A DNA stretch of 64,000 bases from Madurella fahalii (Eukaryota > Ascomycota > Sordariomycetes > Sordariales), in contig CM056879.1 in the NCBI GenBank assembly GCA_029876055.1, positions 682,001-746,000 on the forward strand, written 5' to 3'. Position numbers and translations under genes: made by a program. Positions 43,100 to 54,329 of the stretch are shown piece after piece (position 1 is the stretch's first letter; every line of letters starts with the position of its first letter). A model generated the notes under the pieces. That model saw nothing but the letters and a program-made list of their open reading frames with translations. It made no database searches and was not told the origin of the DNA.

Positions 43100-45656
43100 A
43101 TGACGGCTCTAACTAGATCCGTCGCCGACATCGCGCGTAAACTTTTGGACCTCGAGCGCTCTGAGAGCGGAAAACCACCCATCTGCTTCCAAAACGGCGC
43201 CCATGGTGCTATCGACTACTACATCGAACCCGAACCAACAGTGGGCGAATGGCTCCGCTCCCACGCTCCTACCCTCGGGGGCGTGCTCCGATATATTCGC
43301 AGCATTTTCGTGTTCACACAATGGCTTCCCCATTACAACCTGACATGGCTGATTGGAGACTCTATTGCCGGTCTTACTGTTGGCTTTGTGGTGATCCCAC
43401 AGGCCATGGCGTATGCACTGTTGGCGCAGCTGTCCCCGGAATATGGGCTGTATACTAGCTTTGTCGGTGCTGCTCTTTACTGGGTTTTTGGCACCTCCAA
43501 GGACATCGTCGTTGGTGTAAGTACACTCATGAAATTCCATGCCCCTGATAGCGCACCCCTTTTGATCGAGTGGTTGTTGACGTTTTCACCCCAGACCACC
43601 GCTGTAGGGTCACTTCTGGTCGGGTCGGTCATCACCTCGGTTCAGGAAGAACGACCTGGTGTATACACCAATGAGGAGATTGCCAAGGTACTTTCTGCAG
43701 TCTCTGGCATGATTCTACTAGTAATCGGGCTCTCACGCCTCGGATGGATCATCGAATTCATCCCTTATATCCCAATCTCGGCATTCGTGACAGCGGCCGC
43801 TATTACCATCATGACAACCCAATTCCCGACTCTCATGGGCATCACCGGCGTCAACACCAGAGAGTCCCCTTATCTAGTCATCATTAATTCCCTGAAGTCA
43901 TTGCCCAGGACGCAGATTGACGCTGCAATTGGCCTGTCGGCGATCGTTTTACTCTACACTATCCGCTACTTCGCCGCCAAGATGGAGGTTCGTTACCCGG
44001 CAAAACAAAAGATGTGGGCCATCATCTCGTCATTACGCCTTACCTTTACCATGCTTCTTTTCACGTTTGTCAGTTGGCTGGTCAATCGAAACAACACGGG
44101 GAAGAGTCCATTCCGGATCGTCGGTCACATCGAGAGAGGTAACGTATCCCGTACTACACGAATCCAGAGAAACCAATGGAGCCTAACGTACCTTAATCTA
44201 CACAGGCTTTCGACACGCCGGACCACCACCTTTGAATAAGGACCTAGTAACACTCGTGCTCCCCGAGCTGCCCGCCATTCTCATCATTCTCGTGATCGAG
44301 CACATCGCGATCGCCAAGTCCTTCGGGCGTACCTTCAACTATACCGTCGTCCCTTCCCAAGAAATCCTTGCTCAGGGTACTTCCAACATACTCGGCACCT
44401 TTGTAGGAGGCTACGCTTGTACCGGTTCCTTCGGTGCCTCGGCTGTACTCTCCAAAGCTGGCGTGCGAACCCCACTGGCAGGGTTCTTCAGCGCCCTGAT
44501 TCTCCTCCTTGCCCTCTACGCGCTAACAACCGTCTTCTACTACATCCCAATGGCCGCACTCGCCGGCCTGATCATCCACGCCGTCGCCAACCTCCCCACA
44601 CCGCCCAAGACTCTATACAGGTACTGGAGGCTTTCTCCGGTAGAATTCATCATCTGGTGGATCGGGGTGCTCGTCGCCGTCTTTGTGAACCTCGAAGTCT
44701 CCATTTATAGCACCATCTCCGTCTCCCTCGCCCTCCTCCTACTCCGCCACGCCCGGGCGCGCGGCCGCTTCCTGGGCCAGACCCGCGTCTACCAGTATCA
44801 CACCCCGGCGCAGTGCAGCCCGTGTCCTGGAGATAGCGACAGCACCGACGTTGAATCCGACTGCGCCGCCACGATCCCCGGGCCCATCCGCTTCCCGGGC
44901 TCCCCGGAACCCCGCGACATCTACCTGCCCCTCGACCACCACGACGCCTCCAACCCCAACCTCACCATCTCGGCGCCCCACCCGGGCGTGTTCATCTACC
45001 GCTTCCCCTGCGGATTCAACTACATCAACCAGGCGCAGCACATCCACCGGCTGGTGAAGCACATCAAGACGCACACCCGCCGCGCGGCACCATTCACTGG
45101 AGACGGCGACGACGACGACCCCGCCACGCGCCAGTGGAGCGACCCGCCGCCCTCGAAATCCTCCTCGCCCTCGCGCAAGCAGCACGACTCCCTCCCCCGC
45201 CTGCGCGCCGTCGTCCTGGACTGCGAGGCCGTCGACCTGATCGACATCACGTCGGTGCAGGGGCTGACGGACGCGCGGCGGGCGCTCGACAGGCACGCCG
45301 GCGGCGCCGGCGGCGCCGGGCGCGTGCAGTGGCACTTCGCGGGGCTGGGGAACCGGTGGGCGAGGCGGGCGCTGGCCGTGGCGGGGTTCGGGGTGCCGTC
45401 TGGTCTGGGAGTTGGGGCGGGCGAGCAGGCGGAGGAGTGGGAGAAGGGGAACCCGCTGGCCGGGTGGGAGCCGGCGTATCTGGTTGCTGCGGGCGTGTCG
45501 GGGGCGCGGGGGCGGTTGTTGCCGGTGCGCGGCGTGGATCGGCCGTTTTTCCACGTGGATCTGGTGGAGGCGGTGGATGCGGCAGTTCGGGACGCGAGGA
45601 GGACGGAGGTGTTGGAGAACGGGGCGGATGGGGAACGGAGCGAAATGGACGTGTGA
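43100..45656 (+). CDS. SulP-family sulfate permease with STAS domain
   Basis: Three exons: 43100-43516, 43595-44138, 44206-45656; 803 residues, usual for fungal high-affinity sulfate permeases of the Neurospora cys-14 type. Motifs include GLTVGFVVIPQAMAYALLAQLSPEYGLYTSF, GTSKDIVVG joined to TTAVGSLLVG, and ARTFNYTVVPSQE-like AKSFGRTFNY plus GTFVGGYACTGSFGASAVLSKAG. About 10-12 membrane spans are followed by a C-terminal STAS domain (VLDCEAVDLIDITSVQGL) with Asp/Pro/Ser-rich inserts. It imports sulfate at the plasma membrane for cysteine synthesis; such genes are usually induced by sulfur limitation, though no site was identified. The first intron (78 bases) has no in-frame stop. The 3' end is extremely GC-rich. 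Confidence 0.92.
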
Positions 45657-46320
45657 AGAGGAGTGGAGGGCGGAGGGTGCTAGACTGCTGCGATGACCAT
45701 GGGGGTAACAATTAATTAGAATAGATCTCTTAGAGGCATTCTCGCGATCACAGCCGCTCGTCGTCCACATGGCTGGTTTTCAATACCGGTAATTCTTCAA
45801 CTTTCCCTTCTTGATGTATCTAAGCAAGAAACATCTACGGATTCTATCGACTCAGGCTATCTCGTTAGAAAATCCTACTTTTATTTTTTATTTTTTTATT
45901 TTTTTTTACTCGTCCCATAAACGTTATAATTACATTGCCAGCTTACCACACATTACCAGCTTACCATACATCCAAACTTGAAGTACAGGATACAGGAGTT
46001 GCACATACCCCAGATATAATGCTGGCAAGTGCCGAACAAGTGCATCAGTGTCTTTATGCGGTTGCTTCTACTTGCTACAGCGATATATACCAGAGATCTT
46101 TTGACTCACATTGCTACCGTCCTGCTTAGCCCCCGTTCTAACCGTGTCACACACATGGCTTCGGCTTAAAAGTGCACTATTATAAAGCATTCCTGGATAA
46201 TACAGGAGGCTGAGCTTGAAACTTTGCATTGTCCGTATTGTTAGACGATAAACTCTAACATCCAGTCCCAAACCCATGTCGAAGTTGTGGTATGGTGGAT
46301 GGCTACAGGCTCTTATCTTA
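45657..46320. other. Convergent spacer with AT-rich tract
   Basis: Lies between the 3' ends of the permease and the BTB gene. A T-rich run (about 45880-45907) is the only notable feature. Confidence 0.4.
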
Positions 46321-47475
46321 TCATTCCGACTTTGACTGCGTAAAGTCTGACAGCTTCAACCCATTCATGGCAGCCCTTGTCTTGTGGAGATGAGGCTGTA
46401 TCATATCCGTCAGACTACAGCGGTGAGTATTGCAGTAATCCGAATAGTAGCCGCGAGAAGGCTGATTGCACCACGACGGGCTCTTGAATCCTTCAACGCG
46501 TTTGACTATTTCCGCCAAGCTGCAACCTTGAAACGAGGGTTCCGATTTGGGATCTAATACCTTGAGATTGTGCAACTGCTTCTGTAACGCGCCAAGAAGG
46601 ATTGAGCGACATTCAAACGAGCACCCTTCGGATTCATCCAGGAAGGCTTGGATAAGCTCATGAAGAGCTCCAACTAAGGCAGCGATAGTTACGTTCCTCT
46701 TCTCGACGATCCTGTCTTATGAAATGTTAGCATAACTCATGACCTCAGGCTCAAGGTTTGCACCCCGAACGGACAATAGTAATTGGCGGTCTTGACTTAC
46801 CGATCACGGTGCTTGGAATCGGAAGTTCAAGCGGTTGGAGATAACCGGTATGATGCTGGATGGCAACGTGTGTGGTATCAGTGAAGATATCGTCGTCGTT
46901 GAATACCCAAGCGATAGATATCCACAACATGAGTTCCCTATTGTATAACTTGGGAAGGTTCTCCTTCAAGGCCGGGATCCAATGCAGCTTATGGAGGTAG
47001 AAGGCATCGTGAAGTTGGTAATAGTCAACCAAACCGGCAACTTTGGAGAGATCTTCCAGGTCAAGTGCCAACGGGACCCGGTTCAGCCGGCAATGGATAA
47101 CGTTCATGGCGATGAGCAGGGCATCAACATCCCAGTCCTCTGCCTCAATTTCCAGACATCCGTTCTGCGCTTTGATCCCCTCTTTCCAAGGGCCGGTCAG
47201 GGCTGCTTTGAATACCGGGGAAGCGAGGATCAGGTGCCTTGAGGAAACGCGAAATGTCACGGGGCCAGGTGGCGGCTCGTTGGCCAAGGGTGGGTCGGGG
47301 TTTTCACTATTCTCGGTGGTGTCTAAAAGTCAGGTGGTTAATTAGTCGTCAGTCTTCAGAAAGAGTGAAACAGGATGCAGAGTGGCTGACCTTTGTTCCA
47401 CACGGCGAACGGGGCATTCGGGTTGCGCAATGTGAGGATTACGTCTCCTTCTGGGTCCAGCGTGTAGTCGTACAT
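46321..47475 (-). CDS. BTB/POZ domain protein
   Basis: Three exons: 47475-47391, 47322-46801, 46715-46321; 333 residues. It begins MYDYTLDPEGDVILTLRNP, then an acidic loop and TFRVSSRHLILASPVFKAAL, the classical BTB helix-strand core in its fungal form, followed by DALLIAMNVIHCRLNRVP and LVDYYQLHDAF. The C-terminal third is helical (IDRIVEKRNVTIAALVGALHELI) with several cysteines. BTB domains mediate dimerisation and, in some proteins, cullin-3 binding; no second known domain is present. The acceptor of the second intron (CATAAG) is chosen because it keeps phase. Intact. Confidence 0.8.
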
Positions 47476-48012
47476 CTTTTGCGTGGGAAACGGAATGATC
47501 CACCTCGGTGAAACACTCAACGGCGCGGAGGACCAAGTGTGGGAGCAGAGCTAATTCCTTGGAGAAAAATGAGGTCGTGATAGAGAAATATTGCAATTAA
47601 GAGAAAAACGACGTCGTGATAGAGAAATATTGCAATTAAGATACCCATTGGGCAGTCATGGCCCTTTTTGTACCCAAGCTTGACAGAAAACGCAGTTGCA
47701 TGCCCCGCCATGATTGGAGCCCTTGATGCGGTGAGGCCGATCGGCCTATTACACCTCTCCATTGAATGACAGCACTGACGGACCGCAACTCTCCAAGTTG
47801 ACCTTGTACACAGGAATCTGGCTGTTTTTTTTTTTTTTTTTTCTACGGTACAGAGATAAGCTCATTCTCACGCAGGAGGCAGTCTGGTAGTCACCACAAA
47901 TTGTAATTTCTCCGTGTACTTTACATGCCTAGGTTGGCTCGGTTATAATATGACAAAGAGTAACTAGTTGGCATCCTAAATATTTGACAACCACAGTCCA
48001 TCCACGACCTGA
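47476..48012. other. Intergenic, with a 39-base tandem duplication and a poly-T tract
   Basis: No gene. It carries the duplicated 39-base unit at 47562-47639 and a T18-type run near 47824-47842. It is likely the promoter region of the BTB gene and the 3' side of the IF1-like gene. Confidence 0.4.
47562..47639. repeat. Tandem duplication of a 39-base unit
   Basis: Positions 47562-47600 and 47601-47639 are two adjacent copies that differ at only two bases near the start (ATGAGG versus ACGACG). Near identity indicates a recent event. Confidence 0.9.
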
Positions 48013-48232
48013 TCACTTTTGCTCCTGGCTCTTCTGCTGCTGCCCTTGACTGAACTCTGTGTCCTTGGCGGCCTGCTTTTTCGCCGCCCTGTCTTTTGCC
48101 ATCTGCTTCCTGCATTCCCGTCAGCCCCTGTGCCCGCTTTATTGGGCGATTCTGTAGCATAACTCACTCCTTCTCCCTAATCCACTGGTTCTCCAGCGCC
48201 TTTTCGCGGTCGGAGAGGGGGCTCGCGTCCAT
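48013..48232 (-). CDS. Tiny IF1-like (ATPase inhibitor-like) protein
   Basis: Two exons, 48232-48168 and 48109-48013 (58-base intron, GTGAGT...GCAG); 53 residues. The sequence is highly charged and helical: MDASPLSDREKALENQWIREKE joined to KQMAKDRAAKK, ending in Gln/Lys-rich residues. The DREKALENQWIREKE core resembles the inhibitory helix of fungal mitochondrial ATPase inhibitor (IATP/IF1) proteins, which block reverse hydrolysis by F1. It lacks an obvious mitochondrial presequence, so it could be a diverged relative or an unrelated small coiled-coil protein. Phase-consistent splicing and codon use support a real gene. Confidence 0.6.
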
Positions 48233-49021
48233 GTTGCAAATTCTTTTGGCGCTGTAGCAGCTATGACACTATCAGGGCGGGTCCGATATGGAAGTAGAAT
48301 TATCCCTGGTTTAGAGACGCTGAGAAGAGTTGGGTTGTATTAAAGCAACGCAGAAGTCGAGGCCGGCAGACAGTGAGGGGCAAGCGAATGACGTCAGCCT
48401 CCGGACAGGGGGCAATGCTCAGGGGTTCAAGCGTCTGGCTGCGTTATGCTGTTGACATGGTTAAAGTACCCGAAGCAATTGCCCTTGTTACATAGTCCTT
48501 GTACGAAGCAACTAATTACCTTACATCCTAGCGTGTTTTGCCCCAGCGATCGGTAATTACGGACCAGCTGACTTGCGGAACTCATCCCGTGCAAAGACGC
48601 GTTAATATTTTCAGAAGGCCTCGTCGCGAAACCAGGGGACCAGCGGGGCCATGCACAGGACAAGGAGAGCTCGCGTTAAACGAGCAGTCTTCCCCTTCAA
48701 CCTCTATTTCCTCGGCTGGATGATGCAATACAGGTCTATAAGGAGATACGAATCACGAACGATTCGCAAACGACGAGAAGAGCTACGGTGGGTCATTCAA
48801 GCGGGCTTATCATCTGATCTGCCAAGCTGGGGAAGCCGGGAGACCCTGCAGGTATCAGGGCCGAGAGAAAGTGGGGATTGCAGCTTTGCAACTCTTTCAC
48901 AGCTCCTCTCAAAAGTTGCTCGTGAACATGTCGACTTCCCCGCAGGCCCCAACCCAATCACTCCAGATAGGGCGCCGATCCCAGCCACTCCTCCGACTTC
49001 CCACGTCGCGTCTGGCCAACC
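48233..49021. other. Divergent intergenic spacer
   Basis: Between the IF1-like gene (minus) and the dioxygenase gene (plus). No other gene is seen. Holds both promoters. Confidence 0.4.
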
Positions 49022-50578
49022 ATGGGGCGATCACTTGGGGCTGCCGTTCCTGCAGTTCTCAGGACAGTGCGTTGTGCGCCTGCACCTGTGCCTGCGCCGT
49101 TGGCCGTCGGCTTGTCCCGGTTTTCGCAGCGCAGCACGCCGATTGCCGCTCGCCCATGCAGGCGCATCCACGAATCCAGACGTTCTTATAGCGCCGCCGC
49201 CTCCAGGACGTGGAAGGGCGCTGCTGGGAGCATCATCCGGGGCCATGAGACACTGACCATCAACCTCGCGTCCAGTCCGCACAACATCCAACTGAGCAAA
49301 CTGTGGCTGCGGGATGCCTGCGCTTGCCCCAAGTGTGTCGACCCGGACTCGGGCCAAAAGAACTTCTCAACCACCGACCTGCCCGACAAACTCCATGTGA
49401 AGCACGCAGAGCTCGGCCCCGATGGTTCTCTGACGGTGGTGTGGTCGTCCGACCGACCAAGCGGCGGCGCTCCACACACCTCGACTTTTCCTGCCGAAGA
49501 GGTGCGGTCCTGGGAAGTCGACAAAGTGCCCCGGGGCAATGTGGTATCTACCGATACGCTCTACAGGATGCCGTGGAACAAGAGCATGTACGAGGACGCG
49601 TTGAGTCGCGGGTCGTGCCGCGTCAGCTACGACGCCTGGGTGAACGACGAGGAAGCCTTTTGGAAGGCCTTCTCGAACCTTCAAGAGACGGGTCTGATCT
49701 TCATCAAGGGCGTTCCCGATGGCGAACACGAAGTCGAGCGTATCGCGAGCCGGATCGGTACCTTGCAGGAAACCTTCTATGGACGCACGTGGGACGTCAA
49801 GTCGAAGCCGCAGGCCGAGAATGTGGCCTACACGAGCGTGTTCCTCGGCCTGCACCAGGACCTCATGTACTACAATCCCGTCCCCAAGCTGCAACTGCTG
49901 CACTGCCTCGCCAACAGCTGCGAGGGCGGCGAGTCGCTCTTCAGCAACGGCATCCGCGCGGCCTACGAGCTGCGGTCCACCAGGCCGGCCGACTACACTA
50001 CCCTGTCCAACCACGGCGTCTACTTTTGCTACCAAAGAGGAGGACATCACTACTTCCAGCGCCGGACTACGATCGCGCCCGCGGACAACGGCTATCCCAA
50101 GGAGACATATTGGGCGCCGCCTTTCCAAACAACGTTTCCGAGATTTGGCAACCGGGGAGGCCATGGTGGCTTGTTAGCGTGGAAGAATGCTGCGACGGCA
50201 TTCCAACGCATCCTCGAGTCCCCCGAAAACATGATCGAGGCCAAGCTGGAGCCTGGAGAGTGCGTCATTTTTGACAACCGGCGGGTTCTTCACGGCAGGC
50301 GCCAGTTCGCCGCGGGACAGGGAAACAGGTGGCTCAAAGGATGCTACATCTCGCCTCAGGTCTACGCGGCGAAGGTGACTGAAATGCTAAGCCGCAACGG
50401 GCCCATTGTTCCGCCTACGACACCGGAAATGTATAGAGAGCAGATGACATTCAGGGAAAGTTTTGAGGCTGCCGATGCCAAAAGTCGGATTGACAGCGGT
50501 ACGCCACTGGGGGAGAATAGCAAACAAGGCCTCAAGATCCAGAAAGGGCAGCCTGGGGACAGCTGCTGGGACTGTTAA
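49022..50578 (+). CDS. Gamma-butyrobetaine dioxygenase-like Fe(II)/2-oxoglutarate enzyme
   Basis: A single exon of 518 residues. The first 60 residues are Arg/Ala/Ser-rich with few acids, like a mitochondrial targeting sequence. Next is the DUF971-type N-terminal domain (LWLRDACACPKCVDP), then a TauD-like jelly roll with iron ligands H278 and D280 (LHQDLMYYNP), LLHCLANSCEGGES and the distal H424 (RRVLHGRRQF). This matches gamma-butyrobetaine hydroxylases, the last step of carnitine synthesis, which use oxygen and 2-oxoglutarate. Trimethyllysine dioxygenase is the close alternative; the family members are hard to separate by eye. The frame is intact and intronless. Confidence 0.88.
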   Translation: MGRSLGAAVPAVLRTVRCAPAPVPAPLAVGLSRFSQRSTPIAARPCRRIHESRRSYSAAASRTWKGAAGSIIRGHETLTINLASSPHNIQLSKLWLRDACACPKCVDPDSGQKNFSTTDLPDKLHVKHAELGPDGSLTVVWSSDRPSGGAPHTSTFPAEEVRSWEVDKVPRGNVVSTDTLYRMPWNKSMYEDALSRGSCRVSYDAWVNDEEAFWKAFSNLQETGLIFIKGVPDGEHEVERIASRIGTLQETFYGRTWDVKSKPQAENVAYTSVFLGLHQDLMYYNPVPKLQLLHCLANSCEGGESLFSNGIRAAYELRSTRPADYTTLSNHGVYFCYQRGGHHYFQRRTTIAPADNGYPKETYWAPPFQTTFPRFGNRGGHGGLLAWKNAATAFQRILESPENMIEAKLEPGECVIFDNRRVLHGRRQFAAGQGNRWLKGCYISPQVYAAKVTEMLSRNGPIVPPTTPEMYREQMTFRESFEAADAKSRIDSGTPLGENSKQGLKIQKGQPGDSCWDC

Positions 50579-50841
50579 GGATATGAATGGGCATCTCGTG
50601 CATATAGCCTAGGTGGCATTTGACTTCTACAAAGCCAAATATGTCAAGAGTTGTTCCTGTTCCTTATTCCCCCGTCAGGGTCAGGCTTGGCGAATGATTC
50701 ACAAAAGCAGAGCTGCACAAAACTGTTGGTCCGACGCGTCACATTGCCACTGTATGCTGGCTACACCGCCATGGATCGAGCGACTATGCGATCGCTCCCG
50801 GACTTGCTGGGCTTGACATTCCCATCTTGGCCTCCTCCTAT

Positions 50842-51306
50842 TTAAGCAGCAATCGTGACCTCGACCTCGACACCAGCCTCGATGTTGATGATGATCTGCT
50901 TGACAATCTCGGTGGGGGCAGTCAGGTCGATCAGGCGCTTGTGGATGCGCATCTCATAAAGGTCCCAGGTCTTGGAACCCTCACCGCAGGGCGTCTTGCG
51001 GGTCTGTTGCGGATCGTGTCAGCCTCCCTGCGCAACCCCCCCTGACGGAAAAAAACGTACCATGATCTTGAGCGTCTTGGTGGGCAGGCGGACGGGGCCC
51101 TTGGCACGGAGGTCCTTGTTCTTGGCGCGCTCAATGAGCTCCTGGCAGACCTTCTCGAGCGCCTGGACCTTGCGCGAGGTCAGGGTGATGCGGATCTTGT
51201 GAACCTTCTGTATCGAGAGTCAGTGTTGCGCGCATCGCTGGGCCGGGAGCCACGGTTCACGAACGGGCGCCTCGCCAAAGTCCTTCTCGGGCTTGTTGTA
51301 AGACAT
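50842..51306 (-). CDS. RPS20: 40S ribosomal protein S20 (uS10)
   Basis: Three exons: 51306-51265, 51207-51061, 51003-50842; 116 residues, full length. It starts MSYNKPEKDFGEAP, then KVHKIRITLTSRKVQALEK, GPVRLPTKTLKIM joined to TRKTPCGEGSKTWD, and ends IIINIEAGVEVEVTIAA. These are the conserved uS10 segments. It sits in the head of the small ribosomal subunit. Introns of 57 bases each begin GTTCGT and GTACGT. Strong codon bias fits high expression. This is one of the surest calls in the window. Confidence 0.97.
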
Positions 51307-52048
51307 CTTGTCGGATGGGTCTCGGAGAGATTGAGGATGTCGGTGGCTGATTGACTGCGGAGAAGTGCCTTCACGACTCGAACGCTATTGTCGGCTGTCC
51401 AAAGTTAGCTGCTTATTCGCTAACGTTCTCGCAACGCGGCAATGGTTCTTGTCGCCTCTCCCAAGCATCTCTCAAGGGCGGTTATGTATGAACGCAAGCA
51501 CCAGAGTCACATACCGGTTCGGCAAAGTGATGAAGGCTAAACGGCGCTGGATTGCGGTTGTTTGGTGGAGGTTGTACAGTTGCGAACTTTTTTCCATTTT
51601 CGCATTTTGCGATCTGGTGGGGGGGATATCTTGGCGAGGGCATTGATCCGCCCCACTTTGATGTGGCGCTGCCTTGGGGATTCTGGAGCTGTGGCTTGTT
51701 GCTTACCCCTGCAATTTCAGTCCCCAGCTTCTTAACAACAGACGGGTCAATGACACATCCGGCGAGCCCCTCCAACCGATTTGACGAGGGGCAAACTTCG
51801 CGAACAAGAAGCATCGAGCTGAATGCCGACAGCCATAAATCGTGCCATTTCCCGCTCTGAATATGTGAAGTGCAGCCTCTTCAGCCCAATAACTCTTCGC
51901 TCGGTCCATTCCACCCATTTTTTTTTTTTTCAAGGCGAGCCCAGGCTAAGCTTGCATTGCCTGCTCGACCCCAGTTTCTAAGTTGATTCTTGGCCCGCAT
52001 CTGGCAGCTCTTCGCACCCCTGCCACTGTCGGTATTATCATTACCAAC
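51307..52048. other. Divergent promoter region of RPS20 and the CUE gene
   Basis: No gene is recognised. It has pyrimidine-rich and T-rich patches, including a T run near 51919-51930, as is common upstream of ribosomal protein genes. Confidence 0.4.
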
Positions 52049-54193
52049 ATGGCTTCCTCAAGACTCCCCGCCTTTGCACTCTTCCCAATTGCAGCCTGGA
52101 GGGACCAACTGGTCCCCGACGAATGGGCCGCTTGTCTCAATGCTTGGCTCGCTCTCGTCGATAGCCATCTTTCGCTTTCCGACCAAGATTTCTTGGCCAT
52201 CTCGACCAAGGACCCAAGTTTGCCGGCTTTCCTTACTTCTTTGATCAGAGAAGCCGCCCTGGGTGGCATCAGTGTTCTCGGCTCTTCTCCCTCGGCGAAG
52301 AGGCTGCCCAAAGTCTGCTTCTCGCTCGTCACGAGGCTGCTTCGATCATCATCGCCACCCAGTGGATTGGCGCAATGGGAGTTCCTCGCCGACCTCAGCC
52401 GTGTTTATGGGAAAAGAAAGACCGAGGTGCTATTGTCTGGTCTCTCTGAAGCTTCAAGGGAGTATATGGATGCATCGCTGGCCGGCCTCAAAAAGTTTCT
52501 CATCAAGAACCTCGATGCCGGCCTCGATGGAGGGGACCTTAAGGGCATCGAGGAGCGGCTCGAGAGGGTAAACGACTTGATTCGCGTCTCTCCCTCCGTC
52601 GCCGAGTTCTTCCTCGCCGGCAGCGATTTTCTGGATGGTCTTGTCAGCTGCTACAAGATCACCAACCCGCCCCTGAGGAAGACCCTGGTTGCGACCACCT
52701 ACCTCTGCCTGGTCGGCCTGGCAGAGGGTCAGAAATTGTCGGCCCTGACAGACCAGCTTTATTCGCTGAAAGCAGCCGCGGCGGCGCACAAGTCTGGGCC
52801 CCTGAACGTCAACGATTCCCTCGTAGCCGAGCTGGTGACATCCACACCCATACTCCAACGACTTCAACGCACACTCGACGAGACCGGTGGCTCTTCGAAC
52901 CGGACCAAGTCTGTCCTGACAGAACTTGGGACCTTCAAGAAACCCGGCGGCAGCTTGTTTAAGCCCAAACGCCTGATCAAGCGTAAAATCGACAAGGGCA
53001 AAGGTCTCGCCGAGTACGATGAAGCCCAAGCCCAACAAGAGATGCACATCCACCGCATGAGCCAGATCTCCCAGGTGCAAGACCTCTTCCCGGAGCTCGG
53101 CTCAGGCTTCGTCGCGAAGCTCCTCGACGAATACTCGGACGATCCCGAACAGGTAGTCTCGCACCTGCTCGACGGTTCTCTCCCACCGCACCTCGAATCC
53201 GCCGACCGCAGCGAACAACTATCCCACGCCAACACAACTACCACCACCTCGACTCACCGGCAGCATTCCCACCTCCCCTCACGCCCTCTCCACTCCCAAC
53301 CCCAACCCCACCCGCACGACTCCGACGCCTCCGACCTCGACATACTCACCGCCCCGACCGCCCGCCTGCACCTGGGCAAAGCGGGGGGCGCCGACGCGAC
53401 GGCGGACGCGCTCCTCGCGGGGCCGACGACGGCGACGCACAAGGCGGCCATCCTCTCGGCGCTCGCGGCGTTCGACGCCGACGACGACGAGCGCGACGAC
53501 ACGTACGACGCCGCCGACGTGGGCGGCACCGTGGACACGTCGACGCCGGCGCTCGAGCAGCCCGCGCCGGGCCCCGGACAAACGACGCAGCAGCAGCAGG
53601 AGCAGCAGCAGGAGCAGGAGCAACAGGAGCAAGGCGATCTCGCCGAGGGGGGTGCGGAAGCGGCGCTGTTCGCCGCGTGGCAGGCTAATCCGGGCCTGTT
53701 CGCGCGGGACGGCGCGACGCGCAGGGGCGCCGAGAGGGAGCGGTTGCGGCTGGAGACGGGCATGACGGACGAGGCGGTCGAGGGGTGGGCGGTGATGCTG
53801 GGGCGGGACGGGGCGATGCGGAAGAGGTTGGAAGGGAGGTACGGCGAAGGCGCGTGGCGGGGCGAGCAGACTCTGTTGGAGGGGACGCGGGGCGCGTGGA
53901 GGGCCGAGCTGGATACCGAGGGTGAGGGAGAGGGAAGCGATAGCGCGGCGGGGCGCGGCGGGTACGGGAGAGGACGCGGCGGTAGGGGGGAGGAGGGAGA
54001 GGGAGGGGAAGGGGAAGGGGGGGAAATGCTCCCCCGGCGGACTCAAAACTTGCTAGGCGGAGAAAGGAGGAGAATAAGGGCAGTCGGGCGAGGGAGGGGA
54101 GGGCGAGGAAGATGGCGAGGGGTGGGTTTGCGGGCTGAACGGACTACAGAAGGGGGCTTTCCCTCGTTGTGGGTGGACAGAACCTCCGTCTAG
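52049..54193 (+). CDS. CUE-domain protein (ASCC2 / Cue3-like)
   Basis: A single exon of 714 residues, started at ATG 52049 because FPIAAWRDQLVPDEWAACLNAWL follows. An all-helical N-terminal half of about 310 residues matches the ASCC2/Cue3 type. A CUE domain lies at about 335-385 (VQDLFPELGSGFVAKLLDEYSDD), which binds ubiquitin. The rest is low complexity: His/Pro/Asp-rich, a Gln-Glu run coded by CAG repeats (53588-53630), then a C-terminal Arg/Gly/Glu-rich tail. In yeast, Cue3 is part of the ribosome quality-control trigger complex that splits collided ribosomes; a like role here is inferred. The frame is intact. Confidence 0.82.
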   Translation: MASSRLPAFALFPIAAWRDQLVPDEWAACLNAWLALVDSHLSLSDQDFLAISTKDPSLPAFLTSLIREAALGGISVLGSSPSAKRLPKVCFSLVTRLLRSSSPPSGLAQWEFLADLSRVYGKRKTEVLLSGLSEASREYMDASLAGLKKFLIKNLDAGLDGGDLKGIEERLERVNDLIRVSPSVAEFFLAGSDFLDGLVSCYKITNPPLRKTLVATTYLCLVGLAEGQKLSALTDQLYSLKAAAAAHKSGPLNVNDSLVAELVTSTPILQRLQRTLDETGGSSNRTKSVLTELGTFKKPGGSLFKPKRLIKRKIDKGKGLAEYDEAQAQQEMHIHRMSQISQVQDLFPELGSGFVAKLLDEYSDDPEQVVSHLLDGSLPPHLESADRSEQLSHANTTTTTSTHRQHSHLPSRPLHSQPQPHPHDSDASDLDILTAPTARLHLGKAGGADATADALLAGPTTATHKAAILSALAAFDADDDERDDTYDAADVGGTVDTSTPALEQPAPGPGQTTQQQQEQQQEQEQQEQGDLAEGGAEAALFAAWQANPGLFARDGATRRGAERERLRLETGMTDEAVEGWAVMLGRDGAMRKRLEGRYGEGAWRGEQTLLEGTRGAWRAELDTEGEGEGSDSAAGRGGYGRGRGGRGEEGEGGEGEGGEMLPRRTQNLLGGERRRIRAVGRGRGGRGRWRGVGLRAERTTEGGFPSLWVDRTSV

Positions 54194-54329
54194 TTGATGT
54201 GACAGTCAACATTGAGACGTCCGCCATTGTGCCTAATCATATCGTCATACAAATACCTCCCCAACGCCAAACAATGCTACCATGGCAAAATTTACTTTTC
54301 CCTTGATGCGTTTTCCGTGTCTTCCTCCT

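Noticed and set aside
44739..45770. 343-codon minus-strand open frame
   Set aside because: Antisense shadow of the GC-rich 3' end of the sulfate permease; Pro/Arg/Gly-rich with no domain.
49367..50164. 265-codon minus-strand open frame
   Set aside because: Shadow of the dioxygenase coding sequence; no motif.
53279..54046. 255-codon minus-strand open frame
   Set aside because: Shadow of the low-complexity 3' half of the CUE gene; long Leu and Arg runs are complement of CAG/GAG repeats.
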